Shown: one piece after another, positions 40,568 through 54,164 of the stretch | How positions within the stretch are numbered: position 1 is the stretch's first letter | Layout: each line of letters begins with the position of its first letter | From: Opisthocomus hoazin | Lineage: Eukaryota; Chordata; Aves; Opisthocomiformes; Opisthocomidae | Reading direction: 5' to 3' | Length of the DNA stretch: 64,000 bases | NCBI RefSeq assembly: GCF_030867145.1 | Contig: NC_134428.1 | Span: 25,523,537-25,587,536, forward strand | Position numbers and translations under genes: made by a program | Notes under the pieces: generated by a model | What the model was told of the DNA's origin: nothing | Database searches by the model: none | The model's input: the letters and a program-made list of their open reading frames with translations, nothing else

Positions 40568-43149
40568 GTGAGTGTCGCGCTGCCGGGGGGCTGGGGGGGG
40601 GGCCGGGGACCCCCGCTGCCGCCCGCGTCCCCGCGGGGACCCCCGGGCCCGGGGAGCGGCTTGGTCATTTTTTTTTAATCAACCGGTCGGTGCTTCTAAG
40701 CCGGTCGGGTTTCGTTACCGGAGAGAAGTGCCCGAGGCTTCCGAGAACCCCCCCCTGGAAAAGGCAGAGGGAAGTTTATTGTTTTTAACGCCCTGAACGT
40801 GAAAACCTGTGTTTTACGGGCAAGCGGGGTGCGCGGGCTGCGTGGCCGTCGGACGCCGTAACCGCGCAGCCGGGAGCGACTCGGGCGGCTCGGTTGCGTT
40901 GCTGGGGAAAAATAATGCGTTATAACCAAGTGTTGCCACAGCTGCTGGGCTGCCACAGCCAGAACGCTTTGTCCTGGCAGCGCAGGGGTCCTGGGGGGGC
41001 TCTTCGGGCGTTTACGGTGTCCCCTCGTGAAATTAGGGCGAATTACCCGGGCTTTGCCTGGTGCCCTTCTAGCTGGCATGGCGGCAGGCTGCTCCTGGTC
41101 GCGGGCAGGCTCGCTGGCCCGGCTGCAGTGGTGTGGGTCTCACCTGCCCCAGGTCAACCTCTGGGTGTGGGAGCCAGACCCCCCCGCTGCTCGCAGGTGC
41201 TGGCAATGACATCGGGCTCTGACCGGGGCTTGGGGCAGGGCTGTGTTTTGGTGAGTGGCCGACTCCCAAGCTGAGGTGTTCTGTGTGGGAATAAAACCTC
41301 TGAATAGCTGTAACATCTGAAGGACAGCTCGCCCGGCAGCCTGCGTGTGCTCCCGAGGCAGCTGCGGGGTTGCGGTGCGGCACGGGACCCAGACCCGAGG
41401 CGCAGGGTGCCATGGTGGGTCCAAGCGCGGCCGGCAGCTCTGCCTGCGTGGCGGCTGGGCTTTGTCCTCGGTGCTCCCGGGAGCATCTCCGCAGGCGCTC
41501 GTACATGCGGTGGAAGTCCAGCCCCATCTGAATGACGCTGCTGCTCGTCCTTCGCACTTGCCTGAGGAGCAGAGCCTTACACCACCACCAGCATCTCCCT
41601 CCCAAACCCCCACCCGAAGGCCTGGACTGGTGCTGGCAAGCAGAGGAAGGCGGACGTGGAGACCAAAACACGTCCTCGTGGTGTTACCCAAGGTCACAGC
41701 ATCCCCCGGTACCTGAGGTTTCATACATGGGCAGTTCAGCGATGTTACTCGAAGGAGTTTTGTGCAGCTCCTGTCTCTTACTGCGGGGCTTCCCAGTTCC
41801 CCCCGGCCGCTGGTTCTCTGATTTCCCGTATGGCGCGGGCAGCGTCACGCCGGGCGCGTCTGTGCGAGCGCAGTGGCCCTGAAACCTGAAGTGTGCTGGG
41901 AGAGGCTGGTGGGCATCGTCTGCTGGTGGGGCAGGGTTGGTCTGTCTGCTCGTGCTTTGCCCAGTTGTACCTGTAGCCTTCAGGATCAGATTGTTGGAGC
42001 CTTTTTAAGACTTTCTGCCAGCCCTTGGGAGCTATTGTCCAAACCTGTAACTGTGCACTGGCTTCAAGGCTTATCCTTAAATGTTTTTAACGAGTATTAG
42101 ATCAGTCTTTGGTGCGAGGTCAGTAACTGGGACCCGTGAAGGTGGTCTAGGACTTGCCCAGCTACTGATGTCCAGATGGGGAGCGCTTCCCCCCACCCGC
42201 AGATGCTGAACAGCGCGGTCCTGCCCGGTGGCTCCCGCAGCAGGGGCCCTTCGGAGGCCGCAGTAACGCCGGTAGCGCTGCCAGCAGCACGCTGTGCTGG
42301 ATGACGGCTCCAGAGCTGCATCCCTCTCTGTAACATACTATTCTGCCTGGAGAAACCACGTTCTGGGGTATTCTGGTATTACAGACGTGAAAACTGCTCT
42401 GTTATATCGCAATAGGAAATTTTGCAGACTGTGGTATGTAGAGCAGACCGGTTTTTACCCTGAATACATTCCTAAAATCAATGATCTGTGGATTTTTGCT
42501 TATGTCCCCTTCTGCGGGGTTCCCAGGTCCCCGGTGAAAGCGCTCCCGTTAGCGAGGTGGCTGCGGCTCGGGCCGTGGCTGCGGTGCTGGTTGCAGCGGG
42601 AGCGTCGTGCCGTTGGTGCCCCAGGCTGGGAGGCACGCTGTGCCTCGCTGCGCAACGCGCCCGCCTTGGAAAGCCAGGCAGGAACGCGAAGCCGCTCCCG
42701 CCTGCAGCTGCTCTGAAATCCCAGCTACCCCGGGGGGCTCCGGGAGGGAGAGCTGGGAGTGCCGGGGCTGGCACCGCACGCTGCTCCTGCCCCCGGAGCA
42801 GCCCAGGCTCTTGCACCGGTGCCGTCGCGGTGCCGGGTCCTGTTGGCGTGAAGCACTGGGTGTTGGGTTTGCGCCCCACACCTTGCCCTGCGGCTGTGCT
42901 TGGAGGTGGTAAATGCGTTGTATTTACATGGCAGGCAGAAACCTCTGTGTAGGGGCTCTCTTCCTGCAGCCCAGTAATGGCAGCGTTTAGCCCTCCCTTA
43001 GCGGAGCGCAGCGTTAATTCCCCCTGAAGGACTTCCCCAGCTCTTTTACCCCATCGTTCAGCGGGGTGGGCTGGGAGGGCAGCTGAGGCAGGTGCCTGTC
43101 TCATTTCTGAGCCGTTTCCTACTGCCATGCCTGCTCTAAGTAGGTTTTC

Positions 43150-43350
43150 ACCTGTGCCCTGGTTTTTTCTAGGCCGTTTGCAATAATTAGATTGTTAATT
43201 AGCTCATTACTGGTGCCTTTTGGCAGGAAGTTAGCAGAAACTGACTCTTTGTAGCTTGAAATACTAATGGATACCACAAATGCCACTTAATTGCTTGCTA
43301 ATCTGCTTCTTATCCTTGTATACGATCTCCTCCTTATCCTTTCATGCATC
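43150..43350. promoter_or_regulatory. AT-rich island in PRKCB intron 2, possible enhancer
   Basis: Holds TTGCAATAATTAGATTGTTAATTAGCTCATTAC-type homeodomain-rich sequence (positions about 43177-43210). Set in GC-rich intron; inferred from motif density only. Confidence 0.28.
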
Positions 43351-44739
43351 AGAAGACTTCCTGGGCTCATGCCTCTGCGCCGAGCCAGAAAGCGTCGCTC
43401 TGCGGGGCGGCGGGGGTCTGTGCGCGGGCGGCCCCGAGCAGCAGAGCTGGTTCTTGCAGGTTAACGAGAAAATATCGCTGTGTCGTGGGTGTCGGAAGAC
43501 TGAAGCGCTGTGGACGTGCCCGGAGCTGCCAGAAGGACAAACCTCCCCGGGGGGAGCTGGCCGTGCGCCGGCTGCCTGTCAGCCCGCGGCACCGAGCGGG
43601 CTGGCTGGCTCCGTTGTATCGGTCTTTGCGGCTGGAAGGTGTGCGAACTCGTGAGGAACAGGGAGAAAGGGGTGGACGTGCTCTCCCCGTCCCGGGTTTC
43701 GCGATCCGTGTGTCCGGTGCCATCGCCAGGGAGCACGTGAGGAGGGCGAGGGCAGCGTCTCGGTATCTGCAGGCTCTCTCGGTGAAGGAGCGATGCGGGG
43801 CTGCGATGCAGCCGATGGCTTCGCCGTCTCGGTTCTCCTGACTTGTGCTTTGAGGATGGTGAAGGAAGGGGAACTGGTCTGGAAGCTGTTGAGAGTGAAA
43901 TTCTTGCTCTCGTTCTCAGAATGTGCCGCTTTGGGGAACTGGCAGCTTTCCCTTCGTCTCTGCTCCCCGCGCTCTGTCCTTGGGGTGCCTTTCCCCTGCT
44001 GTCCGAGCAGCTCTGGGTGCCTCTGCAGATCGGGGTGCTGGTTGCTTTGGAGGGAGGTGTTGTGAGGGGGGCACCTTGCTGGTGGCCGCGGCGTTTAACC
44101 CGGGCTGGGCTTTCACCCCGGCAGCTCGGGAGGAGCAGGGGAAGGGTGCTCACGCAGAGGTAAGCGCCCTGTAACGTGATTCTCACTTTGGAGCAAAAAA
44201 TAACCTGCATCTGTTACTGCCTTCACGTGTACGGAGTGGAAAAGATCTTGGAAAGAAGAATCTTGATTCCGTAAGAGGAGAAGGAATCAAAAAAAGCATC
44301 ATTTAGTGAAGGATGCTGAGGTCTCGGGCAGTAACTTTTCTGGGGAAAATGTTTACTTCTTGTCCCTGGCCGTGACTCGGTAAGCAAAGATGCTCCTCAG
44401 CTGTAATCTCTTCCCAAGCTCCATACCAAATATAGCTCCTTCTTCCAGGTTTTCTTCTCCGCGTCCCCAGATCCAGCGCTCTCGTTTTGCTTTGTGTTTT
44501 CACAATTCAACCTCTGGTACCAAACCTGAGCAGCTGGAAAATGTCAGACAGGCCCTACCTTCCAGGCAAGCGCTTCTCGCTCGCTCGCTGCCTCAAAACC
44601 CACCCTTCCTTCCCCCACCCCTTCGCCGCCCTCCAGACGGAAGTGAAACCCACGACAGCTCTGGTCTTCGCGGCAGCTCCTGCTGCTGCTGCGCTGGCTT
44701 CGTCGCCATCAGCTTCGTGCAGGCGCTCGGTGCGCGCGT

Positions 44740-44945
44740 TTGTTGACTGCATTAAGCAAGGGAGAAACAAAAGCAAAACAAACTCCAATCATTCAGAGTT
44801 GCCTCAAACCCAGTAATTTCGTGTCAACATATTATGCACACTGGAGAGACGTTAGTGTTCAAAATAGACTAATTAAAAATGTTACTGCAATTACTTTTGC
44901 AACACAAACGATGCTAATTATATAACGCCGCAGAAATTGGAAACA
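44740..44945. promoter_or_regulatory. AT-rich island in PRKCB intron 2, possible conserved noncoding element
   Basis: About 200 bases of AT-rich sequence with CAATCATTCAG, ACTAATTAAAAATG and GATGCTAATTATAT words, and sharp GC-rich borders on the right at about 44960. It resembles vertebrate intronic enhancers, but conservation was not tested. Confidence 0.3.
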
Positions 44946-45702
44946 TCATTTTGGAGGGTTTTTCGCGCGCCTTGCGGTGGTAGCACAGATCTGGGTGGCG
45001 TGGCCGGGGAGCCGCGGGCTGCGGGAGCCCGGTTCCCCGGCCGCTGGCCCAGCGCCTCGGAGCAGGTAGAAATAAAGGGGAAGGCGGCGTGGTCCCGCGC
45101 GCCGCGCCGGGGGGTCCGCGCTTCCGCAGAACGGGGCTGGCGGGGAGAACGGGAGGATGTGCCCCTGCGCGTTTCGGCCGAAGGATCGGGTCTCCTTCGA
45201 GGGCGGGGGTCCAAGCCTGTAGCCCACCCTGGTCCTGCCCGTTCCTGCGCTGGGTGCCGCAGCTGGGGCAGGAGGCGTGGGCTGGAGGGAGGCTGGGACC
45301 GGGTTCCGCAGGGATCCCCGGACGCGTGAAGCCCCGTTGGCGTCGCCTGGCAGCGCAGAAGGGTTCGCTTGAGTTTCTCAGTGGAAGTGGTTTCTGTCTT
45401 CCCTCCCCCTCTGCAGTTCGCGTGGTCGGTTTTTCTTTCTTATCTCCCGAGATAGCTGTTGGCCTGAAATGATCTCGGACGTCGGTGGCGAGGCGGTCTG
45501 CTCCCTTCCCGGGGTGTCCGTCGTTGAGCAGGGGCAGTGGGAGGAACTGGGCAGAGGCTCTTGGAGCTGGTCCGGGTGCCACGGGGTGGTGGGAGGGTCT
45601 GCATCGTGTCTGCCAGCTGCGACGCCGCTGCAGAGCTCAAACCACCTCGGCACACCAGCCTCTGCCGTGGTTATTCTCCAGGCATGGAGTCTTCCAGGGG
45701 AG

Positions 45703-45792
45703 TTTTGACCCTGCTTCAGCAGGGGGGCTGGACCAGATGACCCACAGAGGTCCCTTCCAACCCTGAACATTCTGTGATTCTGTGTGATTCTG
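45703..45792 (+). mobile_element. Short CR1 3' end
   Basis: TTTTGACCCTGCTTCAGCAG, then GGCTGGACCAGATGACCC and an octamer tail ATTCTGTGATTCTGTG. Only the extreme 3' end is recognisable. Confidence 0.88.
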
Positions 45793-47354
45793 AGTTTAGC
45801 GCCTGGGCTGTCTCTAAGGAGGCTTCTCGGGAAACGGTGCAGGCATTTCTGTGCGTCTGCCAGCTCCCTCGCCCGCGATCCCACGGCTTCCTACGGCTTC
45901 CTCCCGCACACGGGCTCCCGGCAGCGTGCGGAGGGCATCCTTGCTCCGGCAGCACGTCGTGGGCGGACGCTCACCTGTCTCGGCGCCAGCGGAAGATACC
46001 GGGGCCACAAAACAGAGCGAGACCTTGAGGGTTTGAGATCTGCCGTGGAACAGGAGGTGGGGTGGATCTTCTCTTTGAAACTTGCTGAGCTCTCGGTTAG
46101 CTGGCAGGGGTTTATCTGGCAACGCGAGCTGGGGGAGTCGCAGCAGCCCTGGATTTATCAGCAAAGAAGTTGTGTGGTCCCAGTGGCGAAGAAATTACCT
46201 TCTGGCTGTGCCCATAATTTGGTTCAGGGCAGAACTGCTTGGAAGGCGTCGTTACAAAGCGCGCAGTCAGAAGGGGAACGGTGAAGTGCCGTCACCTGGT
46301 CTGAATGGAGGGGGGTGGGATGGCGTCTTGCCCAGGAGAAATGTTTGGGTGGGCTTTTCCCGCAGCAGCCAGCTGCGCAGGGGATTAGTGCTGTGCATTA
46401 ACACAAACAGAGCTCCGGACCTGCCGGCGTCCGACCGTGGGCTGGTCGCCTTCTCCTGCCTGTGGTAGGGCTCCGGCGTGAAGGACAGCACGGAGCGGCG
46501 GCGGGCGCTTGCGGTGCTGTGCCGTTAATTCCTCTAGCGTGGCATCGTGAATCATTATTCTGAAAGTCCGTAAATTAGAGCCATTCAGAAAAGGTGAGTA
46601 ACAAGCTCCCTGTAGGCGAGGGGTAACTGTAGGTCTTCTGGGCAGCGTGTTCCTCGTGCTCTTCAAGCGATGCGACCCAAGGCGGATTGCGGAGAACAAG
46701 CCCTGTGATTAAAGGGGACAGAAACGAAAACAGAAGAGCAGGAGTCCTTCTCCGGTGATCCTGGATGCAGCCTTGGGTTTCCACTGGCGTGTTCTCATGT
46801 CACCTTCTGTGTTCCTGGCACAAACCCACACTGCTGCTGACCGGCGTGCGCTGTCGCTGATGGCTGGGCAGGGGGAGAGGGAGGAGCGTGAAGGGCTCCG
46901 TGCACCCTCCAGGCTTTTCAAACAAGGCTGTAGAAGACCAAGCGCAGCAGAGGACTTGTTCATCCCGTGGGCTGGCATTGCCCTGTACCTCCTAAAGAGG
47001 TTTTTTAGCAGACACTCTTAGTGGAGGCCGAGCCACTGCGCTGCCCGGAGCGGGACCCCTGCAAGGGCTCCTGGGCGCAAGGCGTTGCGCTCCAGTCTTG
47101 TGCCTGAGCAGAGACACGGGGCTAGGGTGTCCAGAAACGAGGGCTGTCCCTTGGGTTTCGCGTTCCCCAGGGAAGGGATGGCTGTGGGCTGCTGCTTCCC
47201 GCCCCGAGCCGCGGAGGGCTCGTCCCTGGAGGCAGGCACGCCAGCTCCCGGCTGCTCTCCCCATCCCACGGTCCCTCAGCCGCGGCTGGGCTGGGGTTGG
47301 TGGCCGCTGTGCCTTGGGCGGGAGGCGGAAGGTTGATGGTACTGGCAGAGATGT

Positions 47355-47642
47355 GATGGGGCCAAACTCTGTTCAGTGGTGCCCAGCGACAGGACAAGGG
47401 GCAATGGGTACAAACTGAAGCTGAGGAAGCTCCAGCTGAAGATGAGGAAGAACTTCTTCCCTCTGAGGGTGACGGAGCCCTGGCCCAGGCTGCCCAGGGA
47501 GGCTGTGGAGTCTCCTTCTCTGGAGATATTCCAGCCCCGCCTGGCCGCGGTGCTGTGCCCCCTGCTCTGGGTGACCCTGCTTGGGCAGGGGGTTGGGCTG
47601 GGTGACCCACAGAGGGCCCTGCCAACCCCGACCATTCTGTGA
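47355..47642 (+). mobile_element. CR1 LINE 3' fragment
   Basis: From GATGGGGCCAAACTCTGTTC to GACCATTCTGTGA. The frame reads [20 protein letters not shown] through [20 protein letters not shown] and continues without a stop through [14 protein letters not shown], so it is in the GGTTGGGCTGGG class. Confidence 0.93.
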
Positions 47643-48529
47643 AATGCTGTAGTCCTCCAGGCAGTGACTCGATGGATGAAGGCAAAAATCCCTCTGGAGC
47701 TTTTCAGCCCGTGGGGGTGAGCGTTAGGGTACGGCTCCCAGGCACAGGGGCTGTTACCCCAGCAGAGAAGGGACTCTCACCGGGAGAGGCTTGACCCCGG
47801 CTGGCCCTGTCCTGCCAGCCTGGAGCAGCCGCCGCCGAGAAGTCAGTTTTTCCACCAAAGCCACGGAAGGGGTGGGGAAGGTGAGAAGAAAGCTCCAGTT
47901 GTGCGGTGCTCGGTAGCAGCCAAAGGCTTCGTGTTAGGCAGAAGCGGTTCCCAGAAGCGGCTGTGCTGGCTGTGACCCTTCCCAGTGCTGCTCCCGGTGA
48001 GGGCTGTCCCCGGCGCGGGGCCAGGAGCAGCCGAGCGCTTGGCCGGGACGGCACGGATTGCTGCAGGCACCGGGCAGAGCCGCAGCCCCGGGGTCTCGGG
48101 CCAGTCCCCTCGCTGTGCCTCGTCCCGAGGGGCTGCGGGGCCGCAGACGGCTTCGACCGCAGCGAGCGACTGCTGCAGCATCCCGGGGTGCCATGGAGCT
48201 CCCGGGGTGCCATGGAGCCCAACAGGGAGCGGAGCTGGGGGGTTGCCAGCGCTGTCCTGGTCGGCCCCGGTGCCATGCACGGAGGGTGGGAAGCCATTGC
48301 CTCCTCACGCAGCCCCGTGGGAAGCGCTTGGGTGGGTTTGTGGCTGGTGAGGAGAAGGGGCTTGAGCAAAAACCTTCCCTGTTTTTGTGGCAGCATTTGG
48401 GGATGCCCGGGGTGGGTGCCCGCTGGTGCGGGCTGTGCCTCGGGGAGGGGGCAGCTCCAGGGCTCCCGGCTGCCTTCCGTCAGCAGTGCCATGCTCTGTT
48501 CCGATTCCCTTAATGCGGGCCGCGAGTGA

Positions 48530-48720
48530 TTTATTCGTCCTGTTCTTAGACCAGGCTCCACTGGAAAAATAAAATAAATTAAAATGTTCTCCTTGTGAGT
48601 AGGCCACGTGAATTCTGCGCAATTAGAGCAATAGCTTGCAAGCAGGGGTCCTTTTTCTGCTTTTCAGGATTATTTGACTGTTCATTGATAAGGGAGAAAG
48701 CAGGACTAGTCCTTACAGGG
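48530..48720. other. AT-rich stretch in PRKCB intron 2
   Basis: Contains AAATAAAATAAATTAAAATG and TTGACTGTTCATTGATAAGG in otherwise GC-rich sequence. It includes AATAAA on the + strand, but no upstream gene is recognised. Nothing more can be said. Confidence 0.3.
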
Positions 48721-51700
48721 TCACGCTTTACGCGGGCCAGCAGCTGATCCCGACTCCCTGGGGAAGGAAACGCGTCTCGCGCGGCGTGACAGCTCTGCTG
48801 CGGCCGCGTCGCCGGGCGGATGAAGCCGCGTGCTGCCGCGGGCGTTGGGCTCGGCGTCCGCCGGCAGCGGTGGGCACTGGCTGTGGGCTGCAGCCCCGAA
48901 ATCGCTGCAGGACGGTTCCGCTGCAGCCGCGTCGTCTGCACCGTGACGCCCGCTGCGAGCTGGAGCGGGGCTCGCTGTCGTCTCCCTGGGAAGGGGGTTA
49001 CTGGGAGCCGGTTACGTGCTCGTCTGGTTCGCAGGGTGCCTCTCCCCTGCAAGGTGCCCGAGGCTGGGCAGACCTGGGCTGTGGCAGTCCTTGCTCTGCT
49101 CCTGGGTGCTGATAAGGGTGGATGAAGACGTGGTTCTGTCCCTCGCTGCTTCTCCAGCACGCCTGAGCTGCCCGCGCGGCGTGCGTGCCGCTGGGACGGC
49201 GTCACTGCGGCTCTGCTCGAGCTCTCTGCTTCCCAGGGACTGGGGCTGACTTGCTCAGCTCTTCGTAGCTGTGCTGCCCTTCCCATCGCGTGGAAAAAGC
49301 CAACCAGTTCTAGGGCCATACTGGGATTTGCGAGCTTTTGGGGTGAGCACCTGTAACCTCCTCAGCCTCTTGCGTTCGGCACTGAGCTGCGGTAGCGCAG
49401 GAGCAGAAGAGTTCCTGCCCCAGCTGATGGGCGTTCGTCGCTGAGTACCTGACGCGTTTGAGTTAATCTTGTCGGTGTAAATAATTTGCTTCCATATTTG
49501 GTCTTGCTTTTGTGCCAGATTTGTACATCTTGTTTAAATATGACGAGCAGAATATACTCGCTGCTAATCCTAGCTGGACAGGCAACGCCTGCCAGAAGAC
49601 CCAGCTTGAATAGGCTCCCGTGCATTCAAGTGGCTGGACTTGCTGGTCTGAGACTCGCTGCAACTCCCCTTAAATTGGCTCTTTTGCATCCAGTTAAATC
49701 TCTGTTTTTCCAGAGAGTCGGTCTGCTGTGAGCTTGCCCCTTCGGGTGGGAATGCTCGCTCCTCCGAGCAATGTTCTGAGCAAAAAAATTTCTCTGGCTC
49801 CAAGCAGGAGAAAAAAACGGGAGAATGTTTTTGGGGAGATGGGGGGATAATCAGTGGGGAGCTCTTGGGAGCAGCCAGGCTGGAGCAGAGTCTGTCGTTG
49901 CTGACGCAGTGGCTTCCCTGGGGCCGTGTCCGGAGGCGAGCACGCTGCTCGCGAGGGCGATGGCACGGGCTGCCGCTCGCGTGGCTCTGCCTCTGCTGCC
50001 GGCTGGGGCCCCGGTTTGAAAGCCTCAGCCTCCTCTAGTTCTGATCTGGTCTTCCTACATTCAGTATTGAGTCAGCAGCAGGGAAGCTAAAAAAGATTCT
50101 GACGCTTAAATCTCAGCCTTCAGCCGCTCCTCTTCTTCCTCACGCCGCGACGCCGGTGCGTTGCAGCTGGTGGTGCTGGTAGAGCCCTCCCCGTCTTCTG
50201 CTGGCACACGACGTGATGCAGCAGCAATGGCCTCACCTTTGGGGAGCTCAGCGAAATACCTTTATTCTGCCAGTCCGAACAGCACGCACGTTTAATAGTT
50301 GACACTCTTAGCACATGAACAAATGCATTTTCATGATTTCCAATTATAGCAGAAGAATGAGAAAGCGCGGCCGTGAAGAGGAGTGGAAGTGGTCTTGGCT
50401 CTCCCGAATGGCTTCGCGCAGCTCTGCTCGGTGACAGAGCTGTGAAGTCAGGAGCCAGGACGGAGATCGCTGTGGCGTGTTGGTGAGAAGCTGGCGTGAG
50501 GGGGAAGTGGCCCACGGGTTGCGTTTGCATCACTGAGTGGATTAGCTCCTGACGCAGCGCAAAGTCATTATTTACCACGTCTCCAGCTCTGCCGCCTGGA
50601 TCGGCGCGGTGGTTTGGAGGGAGGCTGATTCAGAGATCGCTGCTGCTCCGTGGCTTGCTTGGCGGGGACCGCTAGCGCTCGCCTTGTGAGCGGAATCAGG
50701 GTGCTCATCAAGGTTGTGCCTACCCCAAGAGGCTGAGTAATTTGCTCTGAGGTTTTCTCTTTCTTCGCATTCATTACACTAAATACTTCTGCTTTAGCTT
50801 GGTTTGGGAAAAATACGTGGAAATGCTCCATAACTCGCCGTTGACCTAGAGTAGCTGAGAGGAGACGGACTGCCCAAGCCATGACCATGGTGCTGCCCAT
50901 GTCCCCGGTCCCCGAGACAGTGTCGTCCCCCCGGCAGCAGCCGCTCCAGCTGGGTCGTGCCGGGGGGCTTGCCGGAGCGGCAGCGTGCGCTGTGCCGTGC
51001 CTGCCGCGCTCCGTCCCCGGCCGTCGCCGTCGCTCGGGGTCGGTCGGTGCCTCGCCACCTCTCCCGTGCTGACGGAAGGTGGAACCACCCCCCGAAGGGT
51101 TACCCACGGACCCTCCGCGGCTTGGCACCAGCTTGGTGTGGAGTAACCTCTGCCGTGTCCTCGTGGTGGAGGTTGGCTTCGTTTTTCGTTGCCTTTGGGA
51201 AAACAGACGTTAAGGGGGAGACTGAAAACTGAGAGTTTAAAATTCTCCGTGTTCACCTGGTTTCTGAAGAGTCTGAGGGAAGAACTCGCTTTTTGGGGGG
51301 GCTGGTTGGAGCAAAGTGCCCTCTCATGCAATAGCCGTGGTTGCCAGGGGAGAGAGTTTCTGGGGATGGTGGAGTGGGCAAGAGGGGATGGAGAGGAGGG
51401 CTGGGCAGGACCCCCCTGCTGCCTCTGCCCCCAGCCTGCCGCGGGAGGGTCTGCTGCTTGCTGCTGGCTGCCCGGAGCAGCTGTAAAACCAAACTAATTC
51501 ACGTTTGTCTGATCATGCGGCGAAGGACCGTCTCCAATAGCTCGGTCTATTAACTTCCAAATTTGTCTGATTCATCTGTCTTTGATGGAGAGGTGCCTCA
51601 GGGCCAGGCTCCTCTGGAAAGGAGGCTTCTAGGTCTGGAACAGCAGTCAGTTATTCTCCTGGGTGAGGCAGAGTGACCTTCGTGTCAGCTGAGAAGCTGA

Positions 51701-53346
51701 TTGCGGAGTTTTGCTGCTGGGGGTTTTTCCTGCCTCAGGCATCCATATCTACATGTTCATGGCCAGGCAGCTCGTCCTGTGAGCTGTCCTCTTCCAAGGC
51801 TGGCACATCTCTGTCCCAGAAGCCTTCCACCATCGTGTCACCTCCTTGCTGCCATCTCCTCCCGGTCGGAGGAGCTGGCTGCTGGAAGAGAGCTTGTGCT
51901 GGAACAAGGAAGCTCCTGCTTTGCCGTCGGGTCTCCTGGGGCTGCCCCTTGCCCTCCAGGTCTGTCCTGGAGCTGCTTCATGGCACCATGTGTGGGGTGG
52001 GCTGGGATGCCCCTCGGGCTGGGGAGCGGTGCTGGGGGCCGTGGCCGTAGGGACGGCTGGGGACAGAGCCGGCTCTGCGGCACAGGCAGTGGTGACCCGC
52101 TGGTGACGTGGGGACTGGCCACCTCCGGTCCTGCTGCTTGGACATGCCACGGGGTGAGCTGTGCCGGCAGCGGGGTCTGCACCGCAGAGAGGGGTCTGCT
52201 CTGTCCCAGCCTGTACCGGGCTTGGGGAAGGCTGCAGAAGGTGGGGTGCTGGCTGGGGAGATGTCTTCAAACCGCTGCTCTCGTGGCTTGGAGCAGCAGG
52301 GCGAGGTGCCGGGTACCCGTCCGTGCCAGCCCTGTCCTGGCTGCCATCGATGGGCAGGGCACGGCAGACGTGCGGCGGCGGTGAGAGCGGAGCTTCTGAC
52401 CTAGAGTCTCCTAGGGCTCCTGAGGTGGAAAAAGTCTCGCTTGCTGGGTCATTTAGAGACTGAATCTGGGGTTTTGGCAGGAGGAAAGGCTTTAATTAGC
52501 TGCTGCTCAGTAGGGCTGCTATTAGATCTTCAGAGCAAGACACTGCTGGGCTGGAAAAAATGTAACGATAGCTCATTTGCTTAGGAAACCGTGAGGGTAA
52601 TTTGCATTTTGGTTGAAACACTAAACCCTCATAGAGAATTTTTCTAAAATAACTTCAAGCTATAGTTCAAATTTCCTCCTTCTCTGAAACTGTGAAGATC
52701 TGCCTTGGTGCCAAGCGGTTTGGAGTTTGCGTTCCTTTGTTTGCCGCTCGCCTGGGCTGTGGACGAGTCCTGTCATCGGCTGCTGCATGACAAACGGCTC
52801 GCCTCGCTCAACCTTGGAGTGGAATTAAATTCTCCTTTATTATATACCTAAAAGGATTTTTTTTCTTTTCTGTAACAGCGGTCCCTCTGACCTGAATACT
52901 CAGGAGACGCGTGCCAGGGTAGGAAGCTTTGCAGCGTGTTCCTGAACCCGGCTCTGCTGCGGGGTGAGAAGGAGCTGCTTTGAAATGCGTTCTGGAAACC
53001 GGAGTTTGTGCCCGCGCTGCCGGCGTGCGCAAGGCGACGCTGAGCGTTGCCGATACAGAGAGAGAGAGCAAACCTCCGGCTCCAGGCTCGCTGCGTCCGC
53101 GTTGCCCACCAGCCGAGGATGATGATGGCGGTCCCCGGTTGGGTGTTTGAAGGCCGTGGCTGTGTCGCCGGGGGTTTGCCCGGGGTGGGAGCGGCTGTCT
53201 CTGCAGCGATGTGCTGTTGGCTGTCGGGAGGAGCGGGGGGCTGGCGGGCTGTCCCCGGGACCCCCTGCCTGGCTGGGCTGCGGGGAACCGGGCGCTGGCT
53301 TTCCTGGTGAGCAGCTCCTCGCCTTGCTGGGGAGGCTTCCCGCACG

Positions 53347-53475
53347 GATCACGGAATCCCAGCATGGGGGGGTTGGCAGGGCCCTCTGTGGGTCACCCAG
53401 CCCAACCCCCTGCCCAAGCAGGGTCACCCAGAGCTGGCTGTAGAGGACCTTGTCCAGATGGGTCTGGAATATCCC
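53347..53475 (-). mobile_element. Short CR1 3' end, antisense in PRKCB intron 2
   Basis: On the minus strand it runs from GGATATTCCAGACCC-like sequence to GGGATTCCGTGATC. It belongs to the GGTTGGGCTGGG class. Confidence 0.9.
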
Positions 53476-53481
53476 ACCGCA

Positions 53482-53504
53482 GGGTGGGTGGGTGGGTGGG
53501 TGGG
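53482..53504 (+). repeat. (GGGT)n tract
   Basis: Five consecutive GGGT units with a G-rich end, directly after the antisense CR1 fragment. It can form a G-quadruplex on the sense strand. Confidence 0.8.
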
Positions 53505-54164
53505 ATGCCACACCTGCCCACACGGCGATGGCAGCCGTGGCACCGCGTCCCTGGCTGGCGGCAAGTCCCGGCGCTGCCCGCGGCGCGGCGGAGCTCCCTT
53601 CCGAAACCGCCTCCCCCGTTCGGGGTGTCGTAAATTTGGAAGAAACTTCATTTCTGTGGTGTTACTATTAACTGAGTCCAGGAGGATGAAAATAAGCGAC
53701 TGTGGGGAAGGGCAGGCTGACTCACTTCTCATTCTCCTGTAAATTTCCATTTCGGTTTCGGTTGAAGCTCAGGTGTGAGGGGAGTGAAAGCTAGTAATTT
53801 GTGACAAAAACTCCTATTTTAGATCGCGCTAGAAGAACTCCCTTGCTAATTGCAGAAATTATAAGGCTGCGATTCTTGTAAAGGGACACCGAATCCAGCG
53901 GTTACCCGCGAGTTGCCTTGCGGATGCTCCGCTCCAGAGCCACCAAAACGAGCTTTACACCGTCGCGGTGACGTGGTGACCGTGCTGCTCGCCCGAGGCG
54001 GGGGCTGCAGGGCTGTGCGGTGCCCTCCATCGTAGCTCCTGCCTCCACGCTGTGGGGCTGCAGCGCGCTCCATCGTTCCCCTTCCGCAAGCAGCTTTGGG
54101 ATTGTGGTCGTTTTGCCCTTTGCCTGGTCTGTGGGGAGAGCAAAGGCAGCAGTCCTCTTCTTGG

